A stretch of 64,000 nucleotides of DNA from Macropodus opercularis (GCA_030770545.1 CM061090.1:11859501-11923500); one strand, 5' to 3'. Shown: positions 22,970 to 54,159, counted from the stretch's first letter. Notes: generated by a model from the letters alone, not told the origin. Numbers and translations are program-made.

Positions 22970-25077
22970 AGCAGCCCGTGGTAGATCCCTAACGGACTGT
23001 CACTCAGCAGAGGAGGAGGGCTTATGGCTGCCACTGGCTCTGCCCAGTTTGCTCACATAAGCATCCGGGCTTCATTCCCAGTAGACGGGGCTTTGCACTT
23101 GAGCACCTCTTGAGTCATTTGAGATGCGTGCAGGTCGAATGGCCGCCTCCTGGATTACAAGCTTCTAAACCCTCTGAGTTCACATTGCAAAAAGCACCTT
23201 AAGTAACAAGATGGCTGACTCCGCAACTCCGCAAGGCTGATGTGTGCACAGCAGTCCATAGCGGAGGCAAGAGAAGTTTGGACAGGATGCAGAGTGACCA
23301 ATCAGCTGTAAAGGACGACGCGTCAGAGGCACAGATCTCTTCAGTGACATCAGTCTTTAGCTTTTGTGTGCGTACTCCCATGCTAAGCTGGCTTTCCACA
23401 GTGACTGTAAAGCTCTCCTTAGCTTTACGCTAACACACAGGCAACTTGCATTCATGATGAAACACTTTTTCCTCTGGAGCCAGAGAAATGCTAATATCTA
23501 AACAAAACCACTGACACTACCTTTAGCCATTGCTGGTTTGCAGTGTCCGTACCAGGAAGTGGTGCTAATGGCATCTAAGTTCTAATGAAATGAAAGACAG
23601 ATTGATCAATCTCACTGGTGCAGAGCATTCTTTTCAGTTGTTATATTAGGTTAAGGTGAACCATTCAGTGTTTTATTAGTTAAAGATGTGAGGTTTGCAT
23701 TTGCTCCTATTACTGTTAACTACAGTAATACTGTAATCACTGCGTCCTGCAGCGGCGTGTGTGGAGCAACACAGAACCTGATCTGCTACGACATTCAGAC
23801 TTTAAGGCTGGAAAATGTAAAAACTGAAAAGGCTGAGCTGTTCCAGATCACCACAAACTGTTTAGTTGAGCAGTTACTGGTGTATCATGCTATTTATGGG
23901 TGATTTAAAGGTAGATCCTCAAGCTAACTTTTATTAAGCAGACTTTTCTTGGTTTTTAACAGCAAGCAGCAAAGGTTTGTGTTTTTATAACGCTCGACTA
24001 CATGTCAGAATATGCACATTTGGACCTTTTTTTTTTTTTTTTTTAAGGGACACAAAACACATTTTTCCCTTTTAGTCAGTTCCCATATCTGATCTGTCAC
24101 ACTACATAAAACCTGAATGTTATGTAGTTTAGTGTTAAAGCTTTATTTATGCACAGGAAACCAACGCATCTGTACAGATCAGTCCACCACACCACGTCCT
24201 CCACTAATAGTGGGCTGGCAAATTGTGACTCTAGCTTGTGTTTCTCCTGCAGCTGCAGCTCTGGCAGGTATTCAGACCTTTACGTAACATGTTTTCCTCC
24301 TGGATCCTAGCCCTCAGTGATGCAGTCTGCTGGTCTGCAATTCAGCCAGCGTTGATCAGCCACATGCTGTATTTAATGCAGTAAGTCCTTCTCTTGTCCG
24401 TGTTCTTCTCTGCAGATGAAATGGTTCTACCTAAAGTAGCACAATAGGAAGTGACTCAGCGTGGTAACAACTGGGGCTTTAATGCGGATTCGTTAACCGA
24501 TTGAACTGCGCTTGGCATTCATTATTCAGTGCTAAAACAAAAAAGCAACTTGGTCCGTCCAGTCCAAGAAATTGAAATGAATTTCATATCCTCACCCTTC
24601 CATGGTTAACACACTCAGAGTTGAAGCCAGACGAGCAGTGTTAAAACCTTTACTTGCCTACTTTGACCCTGCTGGCTTTTATTAAATGCCCATAGAGAAG
24701 AACTCCAGGGTCATCAGTTAGGCTCCTGAGGCTCCATCCAGCCAGGCTGGACGACAGCTCTCTCAGTCTTGTCTGCAGCAGATGGAAAAATAATGGAGTC
24801 ATGCTCTTAGTAGCCTGTAAGGTGTTTATGTTTGACAGTAGTTGAGTGGCCTGGGCACTGGGTCAGGTATTATCTGAATGTTATAACGTACAGTTAAGCA
24901 CAAATAGAACCGTTTGAATTTGGGTGCATCCAAGTTCTCAGAAGTTCCTTTCTCTGCTTTTTACACAATTAAGACACATGAAGTTATTTTTCAGTAATTA
25001 TTCTAATTTGTAATAAGTTTTCACAGACCAGAATCACAATGTATCCAACCGTTGATTAGCAGGAAATCTTAAATAAA
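22970..25077 (+). other. presumed usp12 3' UTR
   Basis: The sequence after the stop has no coding signal on either strand. The first AATAAA hexamer I noticed on this strand is at 25072-25077, which would give a 2.1 kb 3' UTR. A T-run occurs near 24028-24044. Earlier cleavage with a variant hexamer is possible. Confidence 0.4.
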
Positions 25078-26809
25078 ACAGCGTTGTCAGGTTCTACCAA
25101 ACCAACTAGACGACGGCAGAGAAAGCGAACACTGGAGTTCATGAACTGGTTCAGAGTTTTAGGGTCACAGCTTCTTTTAGTTTTCTCTCTCTGGTCACAA
25201 ATTCAGCTAATCTCAACGAAAGGACGATGTGTTCTTTGTTCTCACCACCACTTCTACAAGTGTTCAGTGGCAGATGACTTGAAATGCTGGTTCAATTTTA
25301 CATAAAGTATAAGCAGGCCTGACTTGGGAGATGACGCTCTGACCTGGCCTTCACACAGGTTTTTCTATGTAATGCAGTACGATGGAAATCATGTTCCCTG
25401 TCATTGTAATGTGTTGGTTGAATGGCATTTTTGGCTTGAGAAGGCGTTGGACAACACTGCTGAAACAAGGCTCTTCTTTTATTTAAATACTATTAATATT
25501 ATGAATGTCTTAACTTCTTTTCCTTAGACATTTCACTTGATTTTGATATTTTACTAATTTTACTAGTCTACCATTGTTGTGTAGGCAGCTCTAAATAATT
25601 GAAGACTTATTTTGCTTTGATGTTGGAAGTATGTAATAAGAGATGTTGACATGTACATAAATGCAGATTATGTTATTATTGGAATATAAATGATTGCTTG
25701 CTTGAAATAATCAGACTTATATCAGAAAAGTTGATCATAAACCAAAATGCCTGGTGCGTAAATTGTAACTTTAAATCTTATTTGGTGTCCCAGGCAGCGT
25801 CAAACAGCCCCAAGTGAATCTGCTCATAGTCTGACTGGTCTCACTGTACTACACAGAAAACTGCCTGTTACATTCAAATACACTCATTGAGGTTCTTTGA
25901 TCAAGAAACTGCTGTGCAGAAGGTAACTAACTGAAAACTGTCACGTGTATCACTGTGTTAAAGGAAAAATCCACTTTAAAATACATCAAATCAACTTTGT
26001 GTTTTTGTCTCTGTCTTCATATTATGCCCGCACTCATTTACAGGGACATCATGCTCGACAGAACAGAACAGTGTAAAGCATCTGCTGAGGGAAGCGTAAA
26101 AGTGAGGGACTGTGATGACACAAGAGAGAAACTGTGTCAACTAAACCTCATTTAAACCTTTAAATGTTATCTTAATTGAAGTAATTTTAATTTAATCTCA
26201 TTTATTAATGAGTCAAACAGGATTAAAATGTCACATGGCTGGTAGCTTTGGCAGAGAAAAATCTGCTATAAATGTATGATATGCAGATGGGAAACTCAAC
26301 CAACAAGTCATCCAGACAGATATTAGCATATTGCAGATAGAGCAAATCCATTTTCCTGTGAAGCTCAACATGACAGCTGCTAGCATGTAGCCTAGATTAA
26401 GGTGAATTACATTCTGCTTGCTTCTCTGTTTTTCGGACAAATGGTTTCCTTTTTCATTTTTGCTGTTGAGCTGTTCAGTGACTTGCCTGCTATTGGCTCC
26501 TTCCGACAGAAAGTCCGTCAGCAATTCTGCAAAGTAGTTCAGAGTTCATGTGACTATGCAGCAGACGGTGGAACTGGACCTCAGTCATCTGAAAAAGATG
26601 GAAATACGGTGGCTTCATGTCAGCAGGTGCAGGGTAATAAATCGGACTCTCTCTAAATACTGCGCTTTACTCTTGTAGAAATCACTCAGGCTGACGTGTT
26701 CTCGCCTCCTGTTATGACCTGTTGATAATGGATTTTTATTTAAGTCGCCAGGTTTCTGCAATGCTGCTTAGTTAGTGTAAACTAAAGTATGACCCACTGT
26801 GAATTGGTG

Positions 26810-27031
26810 TTACTCACTGGTAGAGCATTCTGTGCTGCAGCGTTGGCAGGGAAAGTCCAAACAAAGCGCGTCGAGTTGAGCTGCTGTGAGGTCATCGTCT
26901 TCCCCCTGGAGGTTTTTTTTTTGGACTGACTCAGCTCGTTTGTGTGCTTGTTTGACCTTTTCCTTTTGTACGGACTCTTCTTTTACTGTACGGTCAACAA
27001 GAAGCAACAACACGTCGAGGCAGCTTGACAT
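26810..27031 (-). CDS. small orphan ORF, doubtful
   Basis: A 73-codon frame whose product starts MSSCLDVLLLLVD, then a lysine/glutamate-rich middle (KEESVQKEKVKQAHKRAES), an acidic GEDDD patch, and a cysteine-containing tail (CQRCSTEC). No family is recognised. A possible acceptor (CTGCAG) lies a few bases before the ATG. It sits in what is probably the 3' UTR of the minus-strand RhoGAP gene or in intergenic DNA. The composition is somewhat protein-like, but the length is within chance expectation. Confidence 0.15.
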   Translation of the reverse strand: MSSCLDVLLLLVDRTVKEESVQKEKVKQAHKRAESVQKKNLQGEDDDLTAAQLDALCLDFPCQRCSTECSTSE

Positions 27032-27737
27032 TTAATTCTCTGCAGGCGCTACATTCTCCAGGTGAGGCATTCACCCACCGTGATTTCTTTATGGTATAGA
27101 AAAAGTGTCACAGACAAAAACAAACAATGTGTTTCCTCTACAAAAGTATCCAAAAGAAACGAACATACATTAACCAGCAGAGGCAAAGGACAGAGTCTGT
27201 ACAACATGTGTGTGAGTAGTAAACAAATGCAATGTTGGGACAATATCTGTACAACAGCAAACATCATGGTGTTCTACTTTCTAGAGGCAACAAAACAATC
27301 TACAGTATGTACAGTTTCTGCTACTTCCAAACCATGTACATACATACACACTGTAACAAAGTGAGCTGATGTAGTACATGTCGCCCCCGTGTGGTTAAAT
27401 GACGGAATAATCAACTCTCCTATCAGAGTCCTGTAGTTCATAGGCCATGTAAATGTTCATCAAAAACAACTATGTAATTTGCATGTGGTTATTGGCGCCT
27501 GCAGGGTCTCAGGTTTAGAGGGTGAACATCTGTAACAGGGTCTGGGTGTTGGAGTGAGCCCTCTAGAACCATCATGATCGACAGCCCACGCTTTCTACAG
27601 CTCCACAGTGACACATGCTCACTGAAGGGATCTAGATTTCCATGCTTATATTTACTGTATGTATATAAAGCTACATATTTATGTATAATTGCTGTTGGAG
27701 CTCGCTTAACCCAGACATGAAAAAAAGCTTTTGTGAT

Positions 27738-27946
27738 TTAACCCTCATGCAGCCTTCGATGGGTCAAAATGAAAACGGGGAAACAGCAGCAGACAGACGA
27801 ATCACAACACGCATTATCTAGATGAACGTGTTCATCATAGACCCACACGTGTTCATTGCTTGGATGTAACATCCAACCCTTGTGTGTGTTTGAGCTTTGG
27901 CGCCTCCTAGTTTACAGTGAGGTCGTTTTGACCCCTCGAGGGTTAA
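27738..27946. mobile_element. piggyBac-like MITE (non-autonomous, about 200 bp)
   Basis: A 201-base element (27742-27942) begins CCCTC and ends GAGGG and is flanked on both sides by TTAA, the target duplication of piggyBac-type transposases. Subterminal sequences are inverted relatives: GGGTCAAAATGA on the left against GTCGTTTTGACCCC on the right. There is no coding capacity. Family assignment is inferred from the TTAA duplication and CCCT-type ends. Confidence 0.6.
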
Positions 27947-28581
27947 TAAACGTTGTACATCTGAGCAGCAAATCAGAATTTCTGTTTTGTTGAGACCTGA
28001 TCAGAGGCTTTAGTACATTTACAGAGCGTGGCTTATTGCAAATTACAAGGAAACAACAAAACCCCAATCTAGTACGGTGTAATTGTAGATAAAGGATTAA
28101 TTGAGCACATGCAGCTAGAGTTCGCGTTTCTATGTAGGAATTATGACGTTGTGTGTGTAATGAATGCTTCATTTGCACTTTATATACACTGATATTACTG
28201 CATGATTTAGTTTGCATGTCCATGTCACACTTCCTTCATTTGGTCGCTTTCTTTTCCTTGTGCCAACTACATATTTATACACGTGCTACATTCCAGAGTT
28301 GCCAAAAAGTGGGAATTTCTTAACTTCCAGCTCCAAGAAAAGAAAAGACAAAAAAAGTTGGTTCAAGTTCAAGAGAAAATGTAGGATTTCCTAAAACCTA
28401 ACCTTTGTGATTATGATTCTGTTGCACATTAATGTTGCCGCTAACCTTCTGATGCAAGCATTTCTATTTCAGTAAGTAAATGTAACAGGGCCAGTTTTAC
28501 TGAGGATGTTTTTCACCTCTGACATGCAACCACGCACAATGACATCACTTCCCTTCATATCCCTTTTCCTCTTGACCTTCA

Positions 28582-46180
<17,599 letters not shown>

Positions 46181-47045
46181 CTGCCGAGAGAAAGAGAGAG
46201 GTTCAGGATCACAGAGGAAAAATGCAAAGACCAAAGGGAGATTACATGTAGGTATTAAGATGCCATAACGACAACGACTGTTAAATCTCAAACACTGGTT
46301 ATTCTTTTGTTCTCCGCCATCTCTGATCATTGACCTAGATGCATGAAATGGAAACCTGTGGGGGCTCTGATCTATGAACATTGTCAGCGGACCATCAAAT
46401 CTTAAATTCGGGTAGTGACTATGACCCACTAACATGCAACCCTGCCCCAACTTTCATCTTCTGTAAACAAAACATCATAGTCCAACATTCAGTACCACAG
46501 CAGAGCCGAGCTGAGGTGCAGCTTTAAAAGCATCTTAAAAGGTTTTCCTCTTAAGTTGATCTCTTATATTGTAATTTATTCTTAGCTCGCCTATTTACTG
46601 CAGTTTCCTTTTGCTCTTTGGTCGCTATTTGTCTATTGTCCAGTACAGTGAATACTAATTTTAGTTTCTCCCCAAAGCCACAACCTCACTAACTATATGA
46701 AGAGTTTACTTTGTTTTATACTTTAGTGTGACTCATCTGGAAACAGTTGCTTAATAATTTCTGTGGTGCTGAAGGAGCTTTGTGACATCTGAGAAAATCT
46801 GAGCTTTACCAGCTTGTTGCCTTCATATTTATAAACACAGATTATCTTACAGTGTGTAGATATGTCATTTGAGAGATGTGGGCATTTACACAGCTTGGAG
46901 AGTAAACAATATCAAGCTGCATTCATGGAACTATAGAATCTAATTATGCAGCTTGACCCACACGAGTCAACAAAATTTTGACAAATTAATTTACAAAGCT
47001 ATGAAATGAAGACCCTTTAAAGCCACTTCCAGCATTACTGTCCAG

Positions 47046-47078
<33 letters not shown>
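47046..47078. repeat. (CA)n microsatellite
   Basis: A pure CA run of about 16 units. Confidence 0.95.
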
Positions 47079-48116
47079 ATTGTTTACTTCAAGGCTGTGG
47101 GATCTTGTGAAATCCATTCATCATTTACAAAAATGCTGCCATGCAACACGCTAACAAATAGAAAGGTATTATCGGCCCATTACAACACTTACATGGTCCC
47201 TAGTGCAGCCCGATGTTGTATTAGCTGTTTCTGTGGCTGGCTGTTCTTCAAAAATACTTTAAGTGGGTTACATTCATCATTCAAACACCAGAAAAGCTCA
47301 GATAGGTTGAGCTCCATCTAAAAATTTTAGCAGCCTGTGTTTTGAAGCTGGGCCATTAACAACTGCTCAAATTGACCTCACTGTTAAATCTTTAACACCT
47401 GAATTTTTTTCCCAGTTTTTTTTTTTGTGCTGCTGCAGTAATGCACAATGTGCTTGAGGGTTGAAACCACAGAGGTTTGCAGAGTCCGATTCATATTCAC
47501 ATGTAAATAAAATCAAAACATGTCATGTTTCGACTTTAGCAGACATGAGCACATTTTTGACAAAAAAAAAAAAAAAAACACAAAACAAAACACGAAGGCG
47601 GTTTGGAACAAGCAGAACTCGGTTACTGATTTAAAAGGGTGAATGTTTTATCGTCATTTAAATTCTTGAGGTTCTCTTTTAATAAAGCCGTCTGCCTCAC
47701 CAAGATAAACAGCTCAATGTGCGTAAATGAGTGAATGAGTATTAGGAACCAACAGAAAGAGAGAAAGACAGAAACCAGAGAGGCCGAGTAGATTTTCGAA
47801 CACTAGTAAGCAAAATGCAGGCAAACAGACATTTCATTCATGTGTGTGATGTAAATCTTGTCTCTATTAAGAAACCAAGTCTTGTGCCTTGGGAATTCTG
47901 GACAAAGCCATGTCAATCAGCTCAATAGGTTTTTAAAACCACACGCACATGCTTTGAAACCACATTTAAAACCAGGTTCTAGCAATTGTTGTTCATACGA
48001 GTTCATGCGAGTATTGCTTTGACCACAACTCCGATACCTTCTGTGAATGAACACAGAAATGTCACATTTAACTCTGTCTCAAACTCTGAAATTAAACCAT
48101 GTGGAACGTTTTGACC

Positions 48117-48141
48117 AAAAAAAAAAAAAAAAAAAAAAAAA
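48117..48141. repeat. poly-A run
   Basis: About 25 consecutive A residues. No clear retroelement body precedes it. Confidence 0.9.
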
Positions 48142-50164
48142 TTCTATTTAATCATACTTAAAAATCCTGAACCTGCTGCATTTGTTGAAAACAAAAAATA
48201 TTCTCTGTGTAGGATGTCGAAGCCACAAAAGACATCATAAAAGTTTTCATGTGCTGAAAACTGCAAGATGTTTGTGATCCCGATGGGTAAAATAGGAGCA
48301 TTATTGCTTCACATTGCAACTGAAAGTGCTGCCAGTGTTTGTCTAATCTTCATGGTTGTTGACGCAGATTTAAAGATTTCTTGTGTTGATAAATATTCAA
48401 TCAATTAAAACTGTTGCCGTTCAGTTTTGTTAACGCCACACAGCACATCTGTGTTTGTCCATTGTGTCTTTATTTTAATTTGATGTAAAATTAGGCATTT
48501 ACAGCGTTAGAATGTCACCTATATATTAATGGATACAAATACGACCTTTCCACACACAGTAAGTATCTTGAGTCCGGTCCTGGGGGTTTGTTCTTTGGCT
48601 GAATGACCTTCACCTTTACTTCAGCAACTGTTCAAGATCTGTTTGTTGTTTGTTCCAGTTGTTCTAGTGTAGTTTTGTGAAATCTTCAGTGGTGCATATT
48701 CTTTATTTATATACCTGATGATGATTATAAATGAACTGTGATTTCAGCAGTGGTCAGTCAGGTTTCCAGTTTAAGTATTGATTTCAAATACAAGCTTTTT
48801 TAGAAATGTTCAAATGTTTCTCACATGAATAATGTTCTGATGAGGCTCCATGACTTGTTCTGATGAGAGAACATTATCTTCACATTATTTTGAGTCATGC
48901 GCTTTTAATTACATCAGTCAGGAACAGCATCTGCTCTCATAAACACATCAGAACACATGCAAAGTATCATTCATGTTAATGCACACACACACACACCATA
49001 AAAGCAGACAGGCAGCAGTAATAGGATCCTTGGCAGAGCTACAGAGAAGTGGGAACAAATCTTACGCAGACACAGCTCTGTTGTTTCTTGTGTGACTTAA
49101 CTGGCAATGAACATACACAAACGCCCAGACAGTTCATAGTCCCTGCCGTCTGGAACTCAAAGTTACTGTAGGTCAGTAGGCAAATACTAACTGAAGCAGA
49201 TTAGTGGGATGACTCCAGTTGATGCTTATGTATGGTAGAGTTGGTGTGTGAGTATGCATACTTTAAACCAAAAAACCGCAATTATTAAGCTCACACAGTG
49301 GTGGATTTCTGAGGACAAGCAGTGACAGCAGCAACAGTGATATTCCAGTCTCTGTCTGCATAAACCCGCGGCTAGTGTGTAAACGGTTCTAATAAAGCTA
49401 AGTGAGAGATCTGCATCAAGTTTCTAATTGTTGGGGAATTAATTAGTTCAACTTGTTTACTTCCTTATAAAGAAGGAATTAACGGTGTTTACAAAGTTGA
49501 GCTCATGGCTTACTTTACTTTGCAGAGCTCCGCGGCAGCTCCTCTACTTTCCTTGTGTTTCCTCCATCTATCCACTCACACACCACCAACGCGTTGCATT
49601 GTCTTATTTCTCCTGTAGTCGTGCTTCTCCCTAGTTCTGTGGTTTTCTATAGGTATCTTCAGCCTCAAACGCTGGCCACCCCCCAGCCAGTCGAGGCAGA
49701 TGACCAATCTCTGTTACACTGCATTTCTGGTTCAGTCATACAAAAAAAACAAACACACATTACACTAAACTTTGAGTGATATATACGTTTACATGTCCAA
49801 TTTCATGACATAAAAAAACCCACTGGCAGTACGGGAATTAACATAGTTAAATAATTAAATGCACAAACACTAATGCATCAATATTTATAATGCAACAATT
49901 TCAGACCGTTACTATTGATAAGTGTTCATCTTACATGAATGATACAACAGTGACTTTGTGATGATGGTAATATTACTTCCGTTTCGTTCAGTACTGTAAA
50001 TCCATCATATGCAGACACACACCGACGTAAAGAGTCTGTACCTGATTTGGGGTTTCTATTGTCAATTAAAATCCCCTTCAACTGGTCCTTGTAGATTCTC
50101 CAGACTTTGCTACGAGAGAAACGAATAACAACACTGAGCTGAAGCACCGGAGTAGCTGAGAGTA

Positions 50165-51070
50165 GCAAGTAAGAAGTGAGGGAGAGAGATCCAAACAGAG
50201 AGAGGGAGGGCGGGACAGAGAGAGAGAGGGGCCGTGTTAGATTAATGGAGGAGGAGTGCCATACTTTGAGTTGCAGGAGCTAAAGCACAGGAGAGAAGGA
50301 AGTAAGGAAAGGATGCAGTAAGGGGTAAAGGGAAGAAGGTGGAAGTAACATTAGGAGGTAAGGAATGAGAAAGGCAATGGGGGGGCTGACTAGAGGATGA
50401 GCAGAAGGAAAACAAAATATAAAAATAAATCTGAGGGTAAAGATGGGAAAAGGTGAGAAATCCTGAATGACAAAAAGAAAAGGAAGGATAAAATGGAGGA
50501 GAGGTGACAACTGTTAGGAAGTGAGAAAATAAATGAAGACAGAGTTTATAAGTGACAAGAGGAGGTAAAGTAGATAATACAGATGAGAAAGGGTAGTGAA
50601 CAAAGAAACAAGATGGGAAAGAAGACAGGAAGGCTGCAGAAAGCAGGAAAACGGAGTTAAGACATCATATAAGAAGGTCAGAAAGGAGCATAGGAGGAGG
50701 TAGGAGGTGACAGAGTGAGTTAAGGAGCTAGAGAAGGAAGAAACAAAAGAAGAGAGGAAGAGGTTAACTAGGTAAAAAAAGAAGGAGATAGGAAACAGGA
50801 AAAACATATTTCCCAGTAAGTGAGGAATCAAGCAATACAGAAGGTAATATAGGAGGGTGGTAAGAGAGAAAGCTGCAGGACAGACGAAGTGGGGGAAATA
50901 TGGTAGCAGAGAAGGAGGTTGACTAGAGATTAGAAAACAAGGTAGAGATTGGAGAAAGAATGGGAAAGAGGTTGACTAGAAGCAAGAGGCAGGAGATTAA
51001 AAGGAAATGAGCGACAGTATCGAAGGCGAGAGGAGGAGAGGTGAGCGGGGAGGAGGATTAAAATGGGATA
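50165..51070. repeat. polypurine (G/A-rich) low-complexity tract, about 0.9 kb
   Basis: The plus strand is overwhelmingly G and A for about 900 bases, in degenerate GGAAG/GAGGA/AAGGA words with scattered T and few C. It is not a clean tandem repeat. Minus-strand open frames across it (50280-50510, 50514-50831) are rich in Phe, Leu, Ser and Pro simply because the strand is pyrimidine-only, so I do not call them genes. Confidence 0.85.
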
Positions 51071-51852
51071 AGAGCTCTATAAAAAGGCCGACAGGAGAGC
51101 AGCACAGAGGGACAAACAAGTCAGGAGTGGAAGGGTAGAAGACAGACAGGGGAAAATATTTCACTTCCAGAAGAGGAAGATTATCATCTATAAAATGCTA
51201 CGAGACCACGCCAGACCATGTATCACAACCAGACTCCGCTGTGAGAAACAGCCAGAACAGCAGGGACTGAAACGCATGACACCGTGACCCTGCGACGCCC
51301 CAGTCGACCTCACATAGTTCACATTTCATGATCCTCCGCATGTTCAGTGATAAAAGGCAGATCAATAATAAGTCCACACCGCTGACACAAGGACAACTAA
51401 ACAAACCAAATGGAGAGTTTGACTCCGGAGGCTCATGAGCTAGATTTAATCTCCTCATATCCACAAGAACATCGCTTTAAAGTAACCTACTTGCGATCCA
51501 AACAGCTTCTAGGCATTTTCAGAGCTGAACTATGAACAAACATTTTTGTGCAAAAAGAAAACGATGCAGGCTCAGCTCACATTGTTTCTCAATGAACTGA
51601 TTTACTCATGACCACATAAGTATTCTCTATTTATTCCATTATATTTCATGAGACAACATTATAAACAATTAAAAACAATTAGCCGCATTCTGAATTCTAA
51701 ACCCAATGCTACAACAGCCCTTTACAGACTCAAATGACTGAGTAAACCGTAAACAATCAAAATAAATACGTCTAAGACTTCGAGGTTATTACCCATCACT
51801 TAGGCCGTCTCTCTGCATTTAAACACAGCTAACTGAAAACCTGTTGCACATT

Positions 51853-51899
51853 GTAGAAATATGCTTATTACAGTAGAAATATGCTTATTACAGTAGAAA
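51853..51899. repeat. 20-bp tandem duplication (2.3 copies)
   Basis: The unit GTAGAAATATGCTTATTACA is present twice without change, followed by the first seven bases of a third copy. Confidence 0.95.
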
Positions 51900-52173
51900 C
51901 AGTCGTGACCTTCGTCCTGTCCTTTTCCATTGATCTCAGATTTATCCATGTGCAAGTCAGCTTATTCTCCGGGTCATTTCCCGGCTTCTCGTCATTTTGG
52001 GTCCTTCCCGTCACCGATTACGTCACTTGACTTTACATCTCATGTGCTGACTCAGGCTGTCATCTTAAAAACAGGATGGATGATAAACAGGCATGATACA
52101 CCCACGGTAACACCACATCAGGACAGCACTTCGACTTCTCTGCCTGCACTGCCCCCTACAGTCCAAAGTTATT

Positions 52174-52222
52174 AAAGGAGCAAGTACTGTACGCTAATGG
52201 AAACTGTGGTACTTGCTCCTTT
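52174..52222. repeat. 14-bp perfect inverted repeat (hairpin)
   Basis: AAAGGAGCAAGTAC at 52174-52187 is exactly complementary to 52209-52222. The 21-base spacer can extend the stem by about four pairs, three of them G-U if transcribed. Possibilities are a tiny MITE remnant or a structured RNA. Nothing shows expression. Confidence 0.8.
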
Positions 52223-54131
52223 TTTATGTGGAAGTACACATAAATATAAAGACATCACAGCAGCTGTACAGGACGTAGAGCCTGTAATGTAAAATAGAGG
52301 TAAAGTAGTTTAAAACTTAAAATTGGACCAATACTATACATTTGTGTTGTGATGCTGTGTTCTTTGGTTTTCTAAAAATCGATCTGAGGTGTTTCCTTCT
52401 CTGACTGAAGTCCACATGACCAGTTTACAGCTGCAGTAAAAGTACAGACTTACTACTCAACTTGTGTACATTTTATCTCACTTACTGTTGTACAGACAGG
52501 AAACATAGCATGTAGGTTAACGCCTTGCACGGGCGTCTCATAACGTGTGCGTGAGAGTCAAACTAGTCAACTTGTGAATCCAGACACACATATTATAAAA
52601 GCAAAAAACACCTAGTGAGTGAGTATAATGTTGTTGCAGCCCGTTTACACACGTGAACTTCCAGCCAAATACAGCACAAACATACCGAGCACCTGGGACA
52701 CGGTAGCTTTAAACCATTTCACATCATGTTTCTTTTAATCATTTCTGTAACTCCTTTCATTTCGGCTGATAACGACTCTCGGGATATCATTTATAGCTTG
52801 GAGCTGCCAGGTCCAAGTACACAATTAATATCTGGTTTCCTGTAACTCAGCTGTGGCCCGGACCTGAGGCGCAAATCTCATTCTCCTTCCAGTTATATTG
52901 CTGCAGGTGGCCTAGACTGGCTCAGAGTCCAGCCTTATCCGACAGTCGTAGGAGTACAACACCGCCTTCACAGATCCAGTCACAGATCCTACTTTAATGA
53001 TTTATCATAGGTAAGATTTATTTAGTGAAAGACAGCTTTTATTTTAGTTTTCGCCAATGTTTAGCGACAAGTTACTTGGACAAATTGTAGCGAGCAAGAA
53101 ACATATTTTATATCGACTTTCCAGGCACAGGCAAAAAAAAACGTGAATGAGTGGAGAGGGAAAAGGGACAAGAATGTAAAAATAAAAGAAGAATTTCAAA
53201 TTCCAGTCTGTTTATGTAATTTGTTTGTGTGAGAGTGAGTGAGAGGGACAGATGGAGAAGATTTAGCCATGTAGACGGCTAGTTAACCCCCATGTGTTAA
53301 TCTGCTCCATGTGCTACAGTATGTAGCGTCACAAGCGTACTGTATCCTGTCCATCATTCTTTACCATCTCCATATTGGAAAGGAGAAGAGGAAATGCCAG
53401 CGCCAAGAGAGGAAACTAGATTTAAGCAGGGATATCAAAAACAAGTGTTTCTCACACTGGACGTCTCTTCTCCAAACAGGATGTTTACATCCACACCCAT
53501 CATTACAATCACCGCCATCACTGTCTACACCCTCCGAAAAACATCCTCCTCATCATTTCTACTGTTGTAGCCATGAGTACCCAGTGAGTCCATGACTTCC
53601 TGCTAAAGGAGAACATCTCTTCATGGTCAACGATGACATGAGCATTTGCATTTCAAGATTCATTCAGGCTGTAATTGTATTCGAGATTTCTGTTTTGTCC
53701 CATCAACACAAGCTGAACGCACAAAGACATGAGCTTGTGTTGAAGGAAGCTTTGGGGAAAAATATGCCAGAGCAGGATTTAAACCACACTCGCAGTGTTG
53801 CGTTGGATTACATATGCACAAGGTACAGAAACCGATTTCAGCATGTATTTGCATTTCTTTACATTTGAATGTTTTTAAAATCCAATTACAGGACGCGAAA
53901 TTAGTCTCACTTCAGAATGGGTTAATGAAAGGTTGCTTATTGTTTCTCTACAAACACTATAAAGAACCGACACCTAACGCTGTGCACGTCTGCTCTGCGA
54001 GTTGTTGAATCTGTTTTGAGCCAAATTAAAAATGTTCAAATTGTTCCACCGCGACTCGCTGACGCCATTGATCTTCAGCTGGTTTATTTGTTCTTGTCTC
54101 GTTAAAAAAGGTTTCACATCTTCCCCCCCCA

Positions 54132-54159
54132 CATCTCATAGTTATGAAACTATGAGATG
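54132..54159. repeat. 12-bp perfect inverted repeat (hairpin)
   Basis: CATCTCATAGTT and its exact complement are separated by ATGA. After one mismatch on each side, flanking CCCC and GGGG extend the potential stem. Confidence 0.85.

Larger units (their letters stand above)
25078..28581. other. convergent intergenic region between usp12 and arhgap6-like
   Basis: The 3' ends of two genes face each other here. On the minus strand an AATAAA (plus-strand TTTATT) near 26.74 kb would close a 1.8 kb 3' UTR for the RhoGAP gene. The region holds a 73-codon ORF of unknown status (26810-27031) and a TTAA-flanked MITE (27738-27946). Otherwise it is AT-rich and non-coding. Confidence 0.5.

Noticed and set aside
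50280..50831. Two Phe/Leu/Ser-rich minus-strand open frames
   Set aside because: They are the pyrimidine complement of the purine-rich tract. Composition explains the lack of stops and the apparent hydrophobic protein.
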